Below, one piece after another: positions 15,784 to 24,896 of a stretch of DNA of 64,000 nt. Below the pieces are notes generated by a model, which was not told where the DNA came from, ran no database searches, and saw only the letters and a program-made list of their open reading frames with translations. The DNA is from an uncultured Blautia sp. (GTDB lineage Bacteria > Bacillota_A > Clostridia > Lachnospirales > Lachnospiraceae). The position numbers and the translations under genes were made by a program. Position 1 is the first letter of the stretch. The number at the start of each line of letters is the position of its first letter. Location: NCBI GenBank assembly GCA_905209435.1, contig CAJLTE010000001.1, positions 41,642-105,641 of the forward strand. Direction: 5' to 3'.

Positions 15784-16180
15784 ATGAAAATGTACAAAAA
15801 AGTTATGGCAGCAGCACTTGCAGGTGTAATGACAGTTTCCATGTCCGCAACAGCATTTGCAGCAGATGATGACGGCTACATCCTCAAGACCACAAATGAA
15901 GTTTGTACATATTTTCCCTGGTACTATCCAGTCCATGATCGTTAACTTTACCATGCGTGTAGGTACTGCAATCCTTGCAGCATCATCCTTAAGTTTCCTT
16001 GGCTTCGGTGCAAACGTTACTGAGCCTGACTGGGGTTCCATGCTTTCCACAGGACGTAACTATCTGAACACAGCTCCTCACATGGTACTGTTCCCTGGTA
16101 TTCTGATCTTCCTTACAGTTCTGGCATTCAACCTGCTGGGCGACGGTCTCAGAGATACCCTGGATCCAAAGATGAACTAG
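15784..16180 (+). pseudogene. oppA-oppC deletion fusion remnant
   Basis: Two gene ends are joined. The 5' part (15784 to about 15903) encodes the signal peptide and first mature residues of a peptide-binding protein (MKMYKKVMAAALAGVM, then [17 protein letters not shown]). From about 15905 the sequence is the 3' end of an oligopeptide permease ([19 protein letters not shown], then [19 protein letters not shown], ending in DPKMN), which is in another frame, so the fused reading frame stops at 15945. Most of the binding protein, the whole first permease and the N-terminal two thirds of the second permease are missing. The promoter and the ATPase genes remain. Either a real deletion in this strain or a collapsed assembly. 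Confidence 0.88.
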
Positions 16181-16192
16181 GAGGAAGAAACC

Positions 16193-17182
16193 ATGGCAGA
16201 AAAATTATTAGAAGTAAAGAACCTCCGTACGGAGTTTAAAAGAGATAAAACATGGGTGACAGCAGTTAATAATGTAAGTTTCTCCATTCAGCCAGGTGAG
16301 ATTCTTGGTTTGGTAGGAGAGTCCGGATGCGGTAAATCCGTAACCTCCCTTTCCATTATGAAACTTCTGGCACGTAACAGTAAGATTTCCAACGGTGAGA
16401 TCCTGCTTAATGGCAAGGATCTTCTCAAAGAAGATAAAAAAGGCATGAGAAAGATCAGAGGACGTGAAGTTGCCATGATCTTCCAGGAGCCGATGAACTC
16501 TCTGAACCCATGTATGAGAATTGAGAAACAGCTGACAGAAGCAATCCTGCTCCATAACAATTTCTCAAAAGAAGAAGCGCACAACAGAGCATTCGAAGTA
16601 CTGAAATCAGTAGGTATCCCTGAACCGGATATGACATTAAAGAGTTATCCGCACCAGCTTTCAGGAGGTATGTGCCAGCGTGTTATGATCGCTATGGCAA
16701 TGTCCTGTGAGCCGGAGCTTCTCATCGCAGATGAGCCGACTACAGCCCTTGACGTTACCATTCAGGCACAGATTCTGGAGCTGATGGAGGACATCAGGGC
16801 AAAGAAGAATACAGGCATTCTGATGATTACACATGACCTTGGTGTTGTTGCTGAAATGTGTTCCAGAGTTGTTGTTATGTATGCCGGCCGAATCGTAGAA
16901 GAAGCACCTGTGCAGGAACTTTTTGCAGATCCGAAACATCCATATACACAGGGTCTGATCGGTTCTGTACCGAAACTTGGAAGTGGTGTGGAATCTCTTC
17001 CGTCCATTCCGGGAAGCGTACCGGATCTGTCCGTAATGCCGAAAGGATGTAAGTTTGCACCGAGATGTAAATATGCAATGGATATCTGTCATCAGCAGGA
17101 GCCGGAGCTTGCAGATATCAACGAAGCAGGCACCAGAAAATGCAGATGTCATCTGCTCAACAAAACCGGAAAGGAGGCGTAA
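16193..17182 (+). CDS. oppD: Oligopeptide ABC transporter ATP-binding protein OppD
   Basis: Cytoplasmic ATPase of a dipeptide/oligopeptide importer, 329 residues. Walker [10 protein letters not shown] near residue 40, ABC signature LSGGMCQRV near 157, Walker [13 protein letters not shown] near 178, switch His in MITHDLGV near 209. The C-terminal Cys-rich segment [14 protein letters not shown] is the oligopeptide-transporter-type extension that can hold an iron-sulfur cluster. It begins 12 bases after the truncated permease with GGAGG upstream. In this window its permeases and binding protein are deleted, so it could work only with components encoded elsewhere. Confidence 0.94.
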   Translation: MAEKLLEVKNLRTEFKRDKTWVTAVNNVSFSIQPGEILGLVGESGCGKSVTSLSIMKLLARNSKISNGEILLNGKDLLKEDKKGMRKIRGREVAMIFQEPMNSLNPCMRIEKQLTEAILLHNNFSKEEAHNRAFEVLKSVGIPEPDMTLKSYPHQLSGGMCQRVMIAMAMSCEPELLIADEPTTALDVTIQAQILELMEDIRAKKNTGILMITHDLGVVAEMCSRVVVMYAGRIVEEAPVQELFADPKHPYTQGLIGSVPKLGSGVESLPSIPGSVPDLSVMPKGCKFAPRCKYAMDICHQQEPELADINEAGTRKCRCHLLNKTGKEA

Positions 17183-17185
17183 CCT

Positions 17186-18160
17186 GTGAGCGAGCCGTTA
17201 TTATCAGTAAAGAATATGAAGAAAACATTCCAGGCAAACGGAGGAATGTTCAGCAAGAAGAAATTTGTCCATGCTGTAAATGATGTATCATTCGATATCT
17301 ATCCGGGTGAAACTTTCTCTCTGGTAGGAGAGTCCGGATGCGGGAAATCTACGACAGGTAAACTGATCGATCATCTGATCACACCGGATTCCGGTGAGAT
17401 CTGGTTTGAAGGAAAAGAAATCTCCAGACTTTCCGAGAAAGAAATGCGTCCGCTGCGTTCTGATATTCAGATGGTTTTCCAGGATCCGTACGGTTCCCTG
17501 AATCCGAGAATGAAAGTTCAGGATCTCATCGGTGAGCCACTTCTGATCCACACAAACATGAGCGCAGGAGAGCGTCTTAAGAAAGTACATGAACTTCTCG
17601 GCACTGTAGGATTAAGCCCATCTCATGGAGAGCGTTATCCACATGAATTCTCCGGTGGTCAGCGCCAGCGTATCGGAATTGCCAGAGCACTGACAGTGCA
17701 GCCAAAGCTGATCATTGCAGATGAACCGGTATCTGCCCTTGATGTTTCTATCCAGGCGCAGGTATTAAATCTTCTGCAGCAGTTACAGAAAGACTTTAAT
17801 CTTACCTATCTGTTCATTTCCCATGACCTGAGTGTCGTTGAGATGATTTCAGACAGGATCGGTGTTATGTATCTGGGTACGATCGTAGAGACAGCTCCGA
17901 AGAAAGAACTGTATGCAAACCCGAGACATCCATATACAAGAGCACTTCTTTCCGCAGTTCCGATCCCGGATCCGGAAGTGAAGAAAGAGCGTATTACCTT
18001 AAAAGGTGATCTTCCAAGTCCAAGTAATCCGCCAAGTGGATGCCTGTTCCATACACGTTGCCCACATTGTACGGAAAAATGTAAGACACAGGTGCCGACA
18101 CCTGTTGAAATTGCACCGGGTCATATTGTAAAATGTCATTATCCGGAACTTACAGAATAG
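17186..18160 (+). CDS. oppF: Oligopeptide ABC transporter ATP-binding protein OppF
   Basis: Second ATPase of the Opp system, 324 residues, starting at GTG 3 bases after oppD with an AAAGGAGG site. Walker [13 protein letters not shown] near residue 50, signature FSGGQRQRIGIARAL near 155, Walker B LIIADEPVSALD near 178. The C-terminal motif GCLFHTRCPHCTEKC is the usual Opp/Dpp extension. It forms the heterodimer partner of OppD. As for oppD, the membrane and binding partners are missing here. Confidence 0.94.
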   Translation: MSEPLLSVKNMKKTFQANGGMFSKKKFVHAVNDVSFDIYPGETFSLVGESGCGKSTTGKLIDHLITPDSGEIWFEGKEISRLSEKEMRPLRSDIQMVFQDPYGSLNPRMKVQDLIGEPLLIHTNMSAGERLKKVHELLGTVGLSPSHGERYPHEFSGGQRQRIGIARALTVQPKLIIADEPVSALDVSIQAQVLNLLQQLQKDFNLTYLFISHDLSVVEMISDRIGVMYLGTIVETAPKKELYANPRHPYTRALLSAVPIPDPEVKKERITLKGDLPSPSNPPSGCLFHTRCPHCTEKCKTQVPTPVEIAPGHIVKCHYPELTE

Positions 18161-18262
18161 GAATTCCGAAATAACAATATTACACCTGAAGATGAACAGT
18201 GAAGAAAACAGGATTCACTGAGAGATACAGGTTATCATGAATGGATGAGGAAAGAGGGGGCT

Positions 18263-19024
18263 ATGTTTACTGAGGAAAGACAAAGCGCAATAGAGAAATG
18301 CCTTCGTGAAAACGGAAAGGTCAAGGTTAAGGAATTAAGTGAGAAATTTCAAGTCACAGAAGACTGTATCCGCAAGGATCTCAAAATTCTTGAAAATGCC
18401 GGAAAGTTAAAACGAACTTACGGCGGCGCGATCCTTTCGCAGGATTATCCGCTTGAAAGAGATGTGGTAGACAGACGCCAGTATAACCTTGACAAAAAGA
18501 AAGCAATTGCAGCCAAAGCATTTAAATTGATTAAAAATAACGAAACGATTTTTCTTGATATTTCTACCACAAATATTGAACTTGCCAAGCTTCTTGCAGC
18601 ATCGAGTATGAGAGTGGTAGTTGTAAGTAATATGATAGATATTCTGCAGATTCTTGCCACGAATCCATCGATCACTGTCATTGGCACCGGGGGAACAATG
18701 TACCGGACAGTGAATGGGTTTATGGGAGCTGCAACAATAGAGGTGATCAAACAGTACAGTTTTGACCGTGCATTTATAGGAAGCTGCGGCGTGGATATGA
18801 CAGATTGTGCAATTACTACATTGGGGGTAGAGGACGGATTGACCAAGAAAGCAGCCGTGCACAGCAGCAGACATAAATATGTCGTTATGGAGAGGGATAA
18901 GTTTTATTTTAATGACTCCTATAAATTTGCGCATTTTGATGACATCAGTGGAATCGTTACGGATGACTTTCCAGATGATACGATCGTGAATACACTGGAG
19001 AGAGCTGGGGTGAAATTGTTCTAA
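18263..19024 (+). CDS. DeoR/GlpR family transcriptional regulator
   Basis: Regulator of about 253 residues. N-terminal DeoR winged helix (residues 1-57; VKVKELSEKFQVTEDCIRKDLK) and a C-terminal sugar-phosphate-sensing domain of the isomerase-like DeoRC fold (AIAAKAFKLIKNNETIFLDI, then FIGSCGVD). ATG at 18263 is taken as the start because FTEERQSAI is the usual family N-terminus; an in-frame ATG at 18245 would add six residues. It is the first gene of a unit with cutC and the transglutaminase-like gene (gap 25 bases, then 1-base overlap), so it probably regulates them in response to a phosphorylated sugar. Confidence 0.9.
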   Translation: MFTEERQSAIEKCLRENGKVKVKELSEKFQVTEDCIRKDLKILENAGKLKRTYGGAILSQDYPLERDVVDRRQYNLDKKKAIAAKAFKLIKNNETIFLDISTTNIELAKLLAASSMRVVVVSNMIDILQILATNPSITVIGTGGTMYRTVNGFMGAATIEVIKQYSFDRAFIGSCGVDMTDCAITTLGVEDGLTKKAAVHSSRHKYVVMERDKFYFNDSYKFAHFDDISGIVTDDFPDDTIVNTLERAGVKLF

Positions 19025-19049
19025 GTAATAAAAAGATGGAGGCAAGTAC

Positions 19050-19796
19050 GTGAAAGAATACATATTAGAGGCCTGCGTAGATTCTGTGGAATCTGCTATG
19101 GCAGCAGTTCAGGGAGGCGCAGACAGACTGGAACTCTGCGGAAACCTGATCATCGGCGGAACCACTCCGGGACCGTGGCTTTTTGATGAGATAAGAAAGC
19201 GCTCGGACATCAGGATCCATGCCCTGATCCGTCCACGTTTTGGTGATTTCTGTTATACAGATGCAGAATTTTCAATGATAAAGAATGCAGTAAAAGATTT
19301 CAGAGAAATGGGTGCTGAAGGTGTCGTATTTGGGGTGCTGAAACCGGATGGCACTTTAAATATGGAACAGATGAAAGAACTGATGGAGGCGGCAGGGGAT
19401 ATGTCAGTAACTCTCCACAGAGCTTTTGATGTATGTGTGGATCCGATAGAAGCAATGGAACAGGCAATCTCACTTGGAATCGATACGATACTTACTTCCG
19501 GTCAGCGTAATGTATGTCTGCAGGGGGCAGATCTGCTGAAGGAGCTGGTAGAGAAAAGTAAGGGACGTATTACGATTCAGGCAGGAAGCGGTGTTGGTGC
19601 AGAAGTGATCAGACAGCTTTATCCGCTTACAGGGGTGAAGGCTTATCATATGACAGGAAAGAGAGTCATTGACAGTGAGATGCAGTTCCGCAAGGATGGA
19701 GTCAATATGGGACTTCCAATGCTGAGCGAATATGAGATATGGCGTACGGATGTAGATAATATCCGTGCCGCAAAGAAAGTTCTGGAGGAATTATAA
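19050..19796 (+). CDS. cutC: CutC family protein
   Basis: A 248-residue TIM-barrel protein. Recognised by ALIRPRFGDFCYTDAEF near residue 60, TLHRAFDVC near 135 and LTSGQRNVCLQGADLL near 155. The family is named for copper homeostasis, but the role in bacteria is doubtful and an enzymatic function has not been established. Starts at GTG with GGAGG upstream. It sits between a DeoR sugar regulator and a transglutaminase-like gene, so a carbohydrate-linked role is at least as likely as copper handling. Confidence 0.92.
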   Translation: MKEYILEACVDSVESAMAAVQGGADRLELCGNLIIGGTTPGPWLFDEIRKRSDIRIHALIRPRFGDFCYTDAEFSMIKNAVKDFREMGAEGVVFGVLKPDGTLNMEQMKELMEAAGDMSVTLHRAFDVCVDPIEAMEQAISLGIDTILTSGQRNVCLQGADLLKELVEKSKGRITIQAGSGVGAEVIRQLYPLTGVKAYHMTGKRVIDSEMQFRKDGVNMGLPMLSEYEIWRTDVDNIRAAKKVLEEL

Positions 19797-22297
19797 TGGC
19801 AGAACCGAGAATTTTTTTAAAAGAGAACAGGGACCGAATTGAAAAGAACTACCTGGAGCAGGCGAAGAGCCTGCCCCGGGTTTTTGCGCCTGTAGATGAG
19901 AAATTACAGGAATGCACAGAAGAAGTGGCGCTTGCATGTAAATATTTATATGCATTTATGCCATACAGTGACATTGGTAATTATCCATTTGAAACCTTTC
20001 TGGACTATGCAGAGAACGGAGTTAATCTGTGGAGAGAGAACCGGCAGGTAGCAGATCTTCCGGAAGAAATTTTTCTGAATTATGTGTTGTTCCACAGAGT
20101 GAATGAAGAAGAAATCGCACCGTGCAGAACATATTTCCGCACAGAGATTGGAAACAGAATACAGGGAATGAATTTCAGAGAGGCAGCCCTGGAAGTAAAT
20201 TACTGGTGCGCAGAAGAAGCTACTTATCACTGTACAGATGACCGTACTTTATCTGCGATTTCTGTATATCGCAGGGGAAACGGCAGATGCGGAGAAGAGT
20301 CTGTATTTACCGTCAATGCTCTGCGAAGCGTAGGTGTACCTGCCCGTCAGGTATATGCACCGAAGTGGTCTCATTGCGATGACAATCATGCCTGGGTAGA
20401 AATCTGGTGTGCTGGCAAATGGTATTTCCTGGGAGCCTGCGAACCGGAAGAAATCCTGAATAAAGGATGGTTTACAAATGCTTCTTCAAGAGCAATGATG
20501 ATCCATTCCCGTGTGTTTGATACAAAGATTCCTGAGGGAGAAGTGATCGGTACAGATGGCATGGTAACGATGCTGAATGAACTGAAAAGATATGCAGTAA
20601 CCAAAGAAATCACAGTAACTGTAAAGGATGCAGAAGGCGCACAGGCAGAGGGAGCCGAAGTTTCTTTTGAAGTTCTGAACTATTCAGAGTATGCACCGAT
20701 CGCAGAGAAGAAAACAGACAGCCAGGGTATTGCCAGACTGACAAATGGACTTGGAAGTCTGCATATTTGTGCGAGAATGTGTACTGATGGCGAATGGCTC
20801 TATGCCGAAACAGTTATGAACACTGAGAATACAGATAACTGCGAGCTTTGTCTGGCTCCGCAGGGCAGAAGAATTGACGGCGGATCCCAGAAGTGGACGG
20901 CAGTAGATATGTTTGCTCCTCACGATGCACCGGTAAATACAGATATGCCGACTCCGGAGCAGAAGGAGAAGGGAAACAAACGTCTGGCAGAAGCCAATGC
21001 ACACAGAGAGCAGAAAGTAAGAAATTGGGTTAACCCGGAGTGTGAACGTTTCCTGACAAAGGAGATTAATGGAATTGAGGAAGCTGTTGTTTCTTCATTT
21101 AGGGCAAATCTTCTGGAAGTTCTGACAGAGAAGGACAGAACAGACTGCTGCAGTGAGGTTCTGGAAGAACACCTGCAGTTTGCCACACCATATCATGGAA
21201 TGATGAAGAAAGATACTTTCGTATCCTATGTGCTGAATCCAAGAGTGGACGATGAAGTTCTTCAGAAATACAGAAAAGTGATCAAGAAGTTATTCTCCAG
21301 AGAGGAGAAAAGAGAGCTGAGAAATAATCCGGTCAAGATCTGGGAACGGATCGAAGAGAGAATTGTATCCAGACCTGAGAAAGAACGATCCAGCGTGATC
21401 ACAACACCTGCAGGATGTCTGAAAACAGAGACAGGAAGCTTCTTATCCAAGAAGATCCTGTTTGTAGCAACATTGAGAACACTTGGCATTCCTGCACGCC
21501 TGAATCCACATGACCGTTCTATGGAGTATATGCTGAATGGAAAATTTGTACCAGTTCTTGCGAAGACGGAGAAGAACAGCATACTGATCCTGAAAGCAGG
21601 GGAAAATACACAGTGGAAATACTTCCAGAACTGGAGTATTGCGAAACTGGAAAACGGAAGATACGTTTCTCTGAAACTGGGAGCAGAAGCTTTTGAAGAG
21701 CAGAAGCTGACTCTGCCGCTGGAATCAGGAAGTTACAGAATCCTGACTTCCAACAGACTTCCAAACGGAAATATGTTTGCAAACGAGTATTACTTTGACA
21801 TTGCATCCGGTGAGACGAAGGAGATTGAACTGGTGCTTAGAGAGGCTGATTTAGAGGATATGTTAGAGAACATTTCCATGCCGGAATTTACTCTGAGAAG
21901 AGAAGATGGAAGTACAGTAAATGCATCGGAACTTACTGCAGACGGCAAACATATCCTGGCATTCCTTGAAGAAGAGAAAGAGCCGACAGAGCACATCTTA
22001 AATGAGATGATGGAGCAGGAGGAGGCTTTTGCAAGATATGCGGAGAAGATTATTTTCGTAGTGAGAAATAAAGAAGCATTAGAGACTCCGACTTTGGCCA
22101 AAGCACTTGGAAAGCTGAAAAATGTTCAGATTTACTACGATGATTTCTCAGAGATTATCAATACGTTGGGAAGACGTATGTATGTAGATCCGGATAAACT
22201 TCCGCTGATCATTGTAACTAATAGAAGCCTAAACGGAATTTATGCGACCAGTGGATATAATGTAGGAACTGGAGATATGCTGCTGAGATTAATGTAA
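19796..22297 (+). CDS. Transglutaminase-like domain protein, 833 aa
   Basis: A large protein without signal peptide. A transglutaminase-like Cys-His-Asp fold lies at about residues 150-225: catalytic Cys in GRCGEESVFTVNALRSVGVPAR, His in DDNHAWVEIW, acidic residue shortly after. A carboxypeptidase-regulatory-like beta domain follows (about 275-345; VTVKDAEGAQAEGAEVSFEV). The rest (350-833) is less recognisable; a second region near 550-580 (TLRTLGIPARLNPHDRSMEYM) resembles another transglutaminase-like core. The start ATG overlaps the cutC stop codon by one base, indicating translational coupling. Probably a cytoplasmic protease or amidase-like enzyme; substrate unknown. Confidence 0.82.
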   Translation: MAEPRIFLKENRDRIEKNYLEQAKSLPRVFAPVDEKLQECTEEVALACKYLYAFMPYSDIGNYPFETFLDYAENGVNLWRENRQVADLPEEIFLNYVLFHRVNEEEIAPCRTYFRTEIGNRIQGMNFREAALEVNYWCAEEATYHCTDDRTLSAISVYRRGNGRCGEESVFTVNALRSVGVPARQVYAPKWSHCDDNHAWVEIWCAGKWYFLGACEPEEILNKGWFTNASSRAMMIHSRVFDTKIPEGEVIGTDGMVTMLNELKRYAVTKEITVTVKDAEGAQAEGAEVSFEVLNYSEYAPIAEKKTDSQGIARLTNGLGSLHICARMCTDGEWLYAETVMNTENTDNCELCLAPQGRRIDGGSQKWTAVDMFAPHDAPVNTDMPTPEQKEKGNKRLAEANAHREQKVRNWVNPECERFLTKEINGIEEAVVSSFRANLLEVLTEKDRTDCCSEVLEEHLQFATPYHGMMKKDTFVSYVLNPRVDDEVLQKYRKVIKKLFSREEKRELRNNPVKIWERIEERIVSRPEKERSSVITTPAGCLKTETGSFLSKKILFVATLRTLGIPARLNPHDRSMEYMLNGKFVPVLAKTEKNSILILKAGENTQWKYFQNWSIAKLENGRYVSLKLGAEAFEEQKLTLPLESGSYRILTSNRLPNGNMFANEYYFDIASGETKEIELVLREADLEDMLENISMPEFTLRREDGSTVNASELTADGKHILAFLEEEKEPTEHILNEMMEQEEAFARYAEKIIFVVRNKEALETPTLAKALGKLKNVQIYYDDFSEIINTLGRRMYVDPDKLPLIIVTNRSLNGIYATSGYNVGTGDMLLRLM

Positions 22298-22348
22298 TTG
22301 CTGCATGCAGAGTGAATAGTGAGGTAATGTAATTTAGCGTGATAAATA

Positions 22349-22391
22349 AGATACCTGAAGATGTCAATTTTGGATATCTTCAGGTATTGTT
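22349..22391 (+). terminator. Hairpin ending the DeoR-cutC unit
   Basis: GATACCTGAAGAT pairs with ATATCTTCAGGTAT around a 12-base loop, with a short TTGTTAAAA tail. A weak to moderate terminator. Confidence 0.65.
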
Positions 22392-22483
22392 AAAATACAT
22401 TACTGTATAGATGTGACTGCAGATTCGAATATATAAGGTTACATTTATGTATAAGTTTACATTCATATAGAGGAGACAAAAAG

Positions 22484-23794
22484 ATGTATCAGTTTAACAG
22501 AAAAGAATACGAAGAACGTATGAAATGGTATCAGGATGCCCGTTTCGGAATGTTTATCCACTGGGGATTATATTCCATTCCTGCAAGAGGTGAGTGGGTA
22601 CGCAGCACTGAAGAGATGCCTGAGGAAGAATATCTTCCTTTTATAAAAGAGTTTGATGCCAGAGATTATAACCCGAAGCAGTGGGCAAGAGAGGCAAAGG
22701 CAGCAGGTATGAAATATGTGGTACTGACTGCCAAACATCATGACGGATTCTGTTTATTTGACAGCAAGTACACTGATTACAAAGTAACCAATACACCTGC
22801 CGGAAGAGATCTGATCAAGGAATATGTGGAAGCACTTCGGGAGGAAGGACTGAAAGTTGGACTGTATTTTACTTTACTTGACTGGCATCATCCGGACTAT
22901 CCACACTATGGAGACCGCAATCATCCAATGAGAAATCATCCGGAATGCGGAAACGAAAACAGAGATTTTTCCCGTTATACAGAGTATCTGTACAATCAGG
23001 TTGAGGAGATCTGCACCAACTATGGCAAGATTGACATTATGTGGTTCGATTTCTCCTATGATGATATGAGAGGAGAAAAATGGGGAGCAACGAAACTTGT
23101 AGATATGGTCCGCAGGTTACAGCCGGGAATTATTATTGACAACCGTCTGGAAGCCAGCGGAGAAGGAAGAGGTTCTTTATATGAATGTAACCCGACACCG
23201 TATCATGGCGATTTCGTAAGTCCGGAACAGATCATTCCGCCGGAAGGAATCTGTGATAAAGAAGGAAAACCAATGGTATGGGAAGCCTGCTTCACCATGA
23301 ATAATAACTGGGGTTACTGTGCAAATGACCACTATTATAAACCAGCTTCTATGTTGATCAAAAAGTTAGTAGAATGTGTTTCCAAGGGCGGAAACATGAT
23401 CCTGAACGTAGGACCGGATGCAAAGGGTAAATTCCCAAAAGAATCTTCTGCGATCCTTGCTGAGATTGGACGCTGGATGGATAAGAACCATGACAGTATC
23501 TATGGATGCTCTCCGGCAGCAGATATCCCGAAACCGGACTACGGACGAATTACCAGAAATGGAAACAAGTATTATGTTCATATTTATGAGAATACATTAG
23601 GACCATTGCCGCTGATTGGATTTGATAAGAACAAGATCGTGAAAGTGCGTGCGCTGGATGATGGTCATGAAGTGCCGATTTCTACTGCATGGGTACACAG
23701 CGATTATCCGGATATCGCTTTCGTTGACCTTGGTCCGGACCCTGTATTGCCAGATCCGGTAGACTATGTGCTGGAAGTGGAGATGGCCGAATAA
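22484..23794 (+). CDS. Alpha-L-fucosidase (GH29)
   Basis: Glycoside hydrolase family 29, 436 residues, no signal peptide. Typical start motif: WYQDARFGMFIHWGLYSIPA (residues 15-34), then KYVVLTAKHHDGFCLFDS near 85. The nucleophile Asp is in the family motif DIMWFDFSYDD near residue 188. The active site also shows WEACFTMNNNWGY near 265. It releases L-fucose from mucin-type or milk glycans, acting on imported oligosaccharides because it is cytoplasmic. It follows the DeoR/CutC/transglutaminase unit by 186 bases with a hairpin between, so it may have its own promoter. Confidence 0.94.
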   Translation: MYQFNRKEYEERMKWYQDARFGMFIHWGLYSIPARGEWVRSTEEMPEEEYLPFIKEFDARDYNPKQWAREAKAAGMKYVVLTAKHHDGFCLFDSKYTDYKVTNTPAGRDLIKEYVEALREEGLKVGLYFTLLDWHHPDYPHYGDRNHPMRNHPECGNENRDFSRYTEYLYNQVEEICTNYGKIDIMWFDFSYDDMRGEKWGATKLVDMVRRLQPGIIIDNRLEASGEGRGSLYECNPTPYHGDFVSPEQIIPPEGICDKEGKPMVWEACFTMNNNWGYCANDHYYKPASMLIKKLVECVSKGGNMILNVGPDAKGKFPKESSAILAEIGRWMDKNHDSIYGCSPAADIPKPDYGRITRNGNKYYVHIYENTLGPLPLIGFDKNKIVKVRALDDGHEVPISTAWVHSDYPDIAFVDLGPDPVLPDPVDYVLEVEMAE

Positions 23795-23795
23795 T

Positions 23796-23845
23796 TTAAC
23801 CAAATCAAGCAAGTAGCGAAGCGGATGATTTTATCCGCTTGACAA
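23796..23845 (+). repeat. Dispersed intergenic element, tail type B
   Basis: The head TTTAACCAAATCAAGCAAG is almost identical to the heads at 49758 and 63948. Here it is followed by TAGCGAAGCGGAT, a short loop and ATCCGCTTGAC, a hairpin also found at 49886-49920. Confidence 0.6.
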
Positions 23846-23853
23846 CATAAAAG

Positions 23854-23904
23854 AAGAGTTACTGTCTGCCAGATATTTCTGGAGCGTAGTAACTCTTTTT
23901 TTTA
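23854..23904 (+). terminator. Terminator after the fucosidase region
   Basis: AGAGTTACT pairs with AGTAACTCT, enclosing an inner CCAGATATTTCTGG hairpin, followed by seven or more T. Confidence 0.85.
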
Positions 23905-23905
23905 T

Positions 23906-24036
23906 AATAGGAAATTCCGATGAATTTCCTATTATATAAAAAGCCCTCTGGGTAGGATCGCACTGCGGCGGAGAGGAATTATGTCGCTGAAGCGACCCGC
24001 CGCAGGCGGAGAATCCTGCAAGCAGGATTCTTTTTA
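23906..24036. repeat. Cluster of four intergenic hairpins
   Basis: Successive palindromes: AGGAAATTC/GAATTTCCT (23909-23932), GTCGCT/AGCGAC (23983-23997), GCGGCGG/CCGCCGC around it, and GAATCCTGC/GCAGGATTC with a T run (24011-24034). The region is GC-rich compared with its surroundings and codes for no plausible protein. The last hairpin is terminator-shaped on the plus strand. Confidence 0.6.
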
Positions 24037-24069
24037 TATCATCTTTCGTATGTTGATAGTTGAATAACA

Positions 24070-24588
24070 TTAACAGCGATTTCTCTTATTAACAAAATAA
24101 TTCAGGATTCCGCCGCCTACAATAATAACAAGTGCAACCGCAACAACACGTTTCGCAGCCTCCTGCGGCATCTGGCTCTTAGATCCGATGGAGTCAGAAT
24201 AGAAGGTAAGTGTATAATTGATCTCATGCGGAGTACCCATTGCTGTAGTATCAGCGATTACTGGCATGGCCTCGTCCATCACAGAAACCGGAATCTGGAA
24301 TTCAGAATTAGTTCCTTCATCATTAACCGGCAGATATTTTTCGCCATCAACGATCATGTAGTCATAATTGGAACTGCTCCACTGGATATTGGCGGTTACT
24401 TCGCCGTCCTTTACAGTTATCAGTGTGGGTGAGGTAACACTTGCTTTACCGCTTCCACCTTCCAGATCTACCTGGATTGAATATTCTCCGTTTTCTTTAT
24501 CAAGAGTTAAAGACTGTGCAGCAGGCACATAACACCACATTGACAGACAGCATATAACAGCTGTTAAAAATGCAAAAATTTTTCTCAT
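24070..24588 (-). CDS. Secreted, C-terminally anchored protein of unknown function
   Basis: A 172-residue protein with an N-terminal signal peptide (residues 1-25, ending near VPAAQS), a beta-rich extracellular domain (about 30-135) and one C-terminal transmembrane helix (VVAVALVIIVGGGILNYFV) with a basic tail. The motif NYDYMIVDGEKYLPV followed by IADTTAMGTPHEINYTLTF suggests a NEAT-like or other small-ligand-binding beta sandwich, but this is a resemblance only. It diverges from the precorrin methyltransferase operon (302-bp gap), so a role in tetrapyrrole or metal capture at the surface is possible. Confidence 0.68.
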   Translation of the reverse strand: MRKIFAFLTAVICCLSMWCYVPAAQSLTLDKENGEYSIQVDLEGGSGKASVTSPTLITVKDGEVTANIQWSSSNYDYMIVDGEKYLPVNDEGTNSEFQIPVSVMDEAMPVIADTTAMGTPHEINYTLTFYSDSIGSKSQMPQEAAKRVVAVALVIIVGGGILNYFVNKRNRC

Positions 24589-24657
24589 CTTTTTATCCTC
24601 GCTTAGATTTCGCTAATTTTCAGTTTCCCACACTTGAAATTAATTGTCAATACTTCA

Positions 24658-24686
24658 TTGAAAAAGCAGTCAGGCTTTAGTATAAT
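24658..24686 (+). promoter_or_regulatory. Promoter of the cobI-ABC operon
   Basis: TTGAAA (24658-24663), 17 bases, perfect TATAAT (24681-24686). The expected transcript has an untranslated leader of about 200 bases that contains a copy of the dispersed hairpin element. Confidence 0.75.
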
Positions 24687-24765
24687 AGAAATGTTGCCTG
24701 CAAGGCAATGATATCATAAATTTATGCCATGTAATTTCAAACAAATCGGATAAGTCTCCTGACCG

Positions 24766-24833
24766 AATCAGGTAAATCCTTTGCTTCAATTGCGAAAAGC
24801 AATAAGCTGTGGGATAGGATTTATCAGTGATTT
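24766..24833 (+). repeat. Dispersed hairpin element, copy 1
   Basis: The conserved core GCTTCAATTGCGAAAAGCAA (24783-24802) is flanked by outer arms AATCA-GGTAAATCC and GGATTTATC-AG-TGATT that pair. The arms differ from copies 2-4 but keep pairing. It lies in the leader of the precorrin-2 methyltransferase gene. Confidence 0.75.
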
Positions 24834-24896
24834 GTACAATAAGTCAGAGAAAATATAGAAAAATAAGAGAAAATCATTTTACAGGAGGATATGATC

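Noticed and set aside
24690..24890. Cobalamin riboswitch in the cobI leader
   Set aside because: The long leader before a corrin gene invites it, but neither the conserved B12-box nor the core AAxxGGGAA-type block is visible. The structure present is the dispersed hairpin element.
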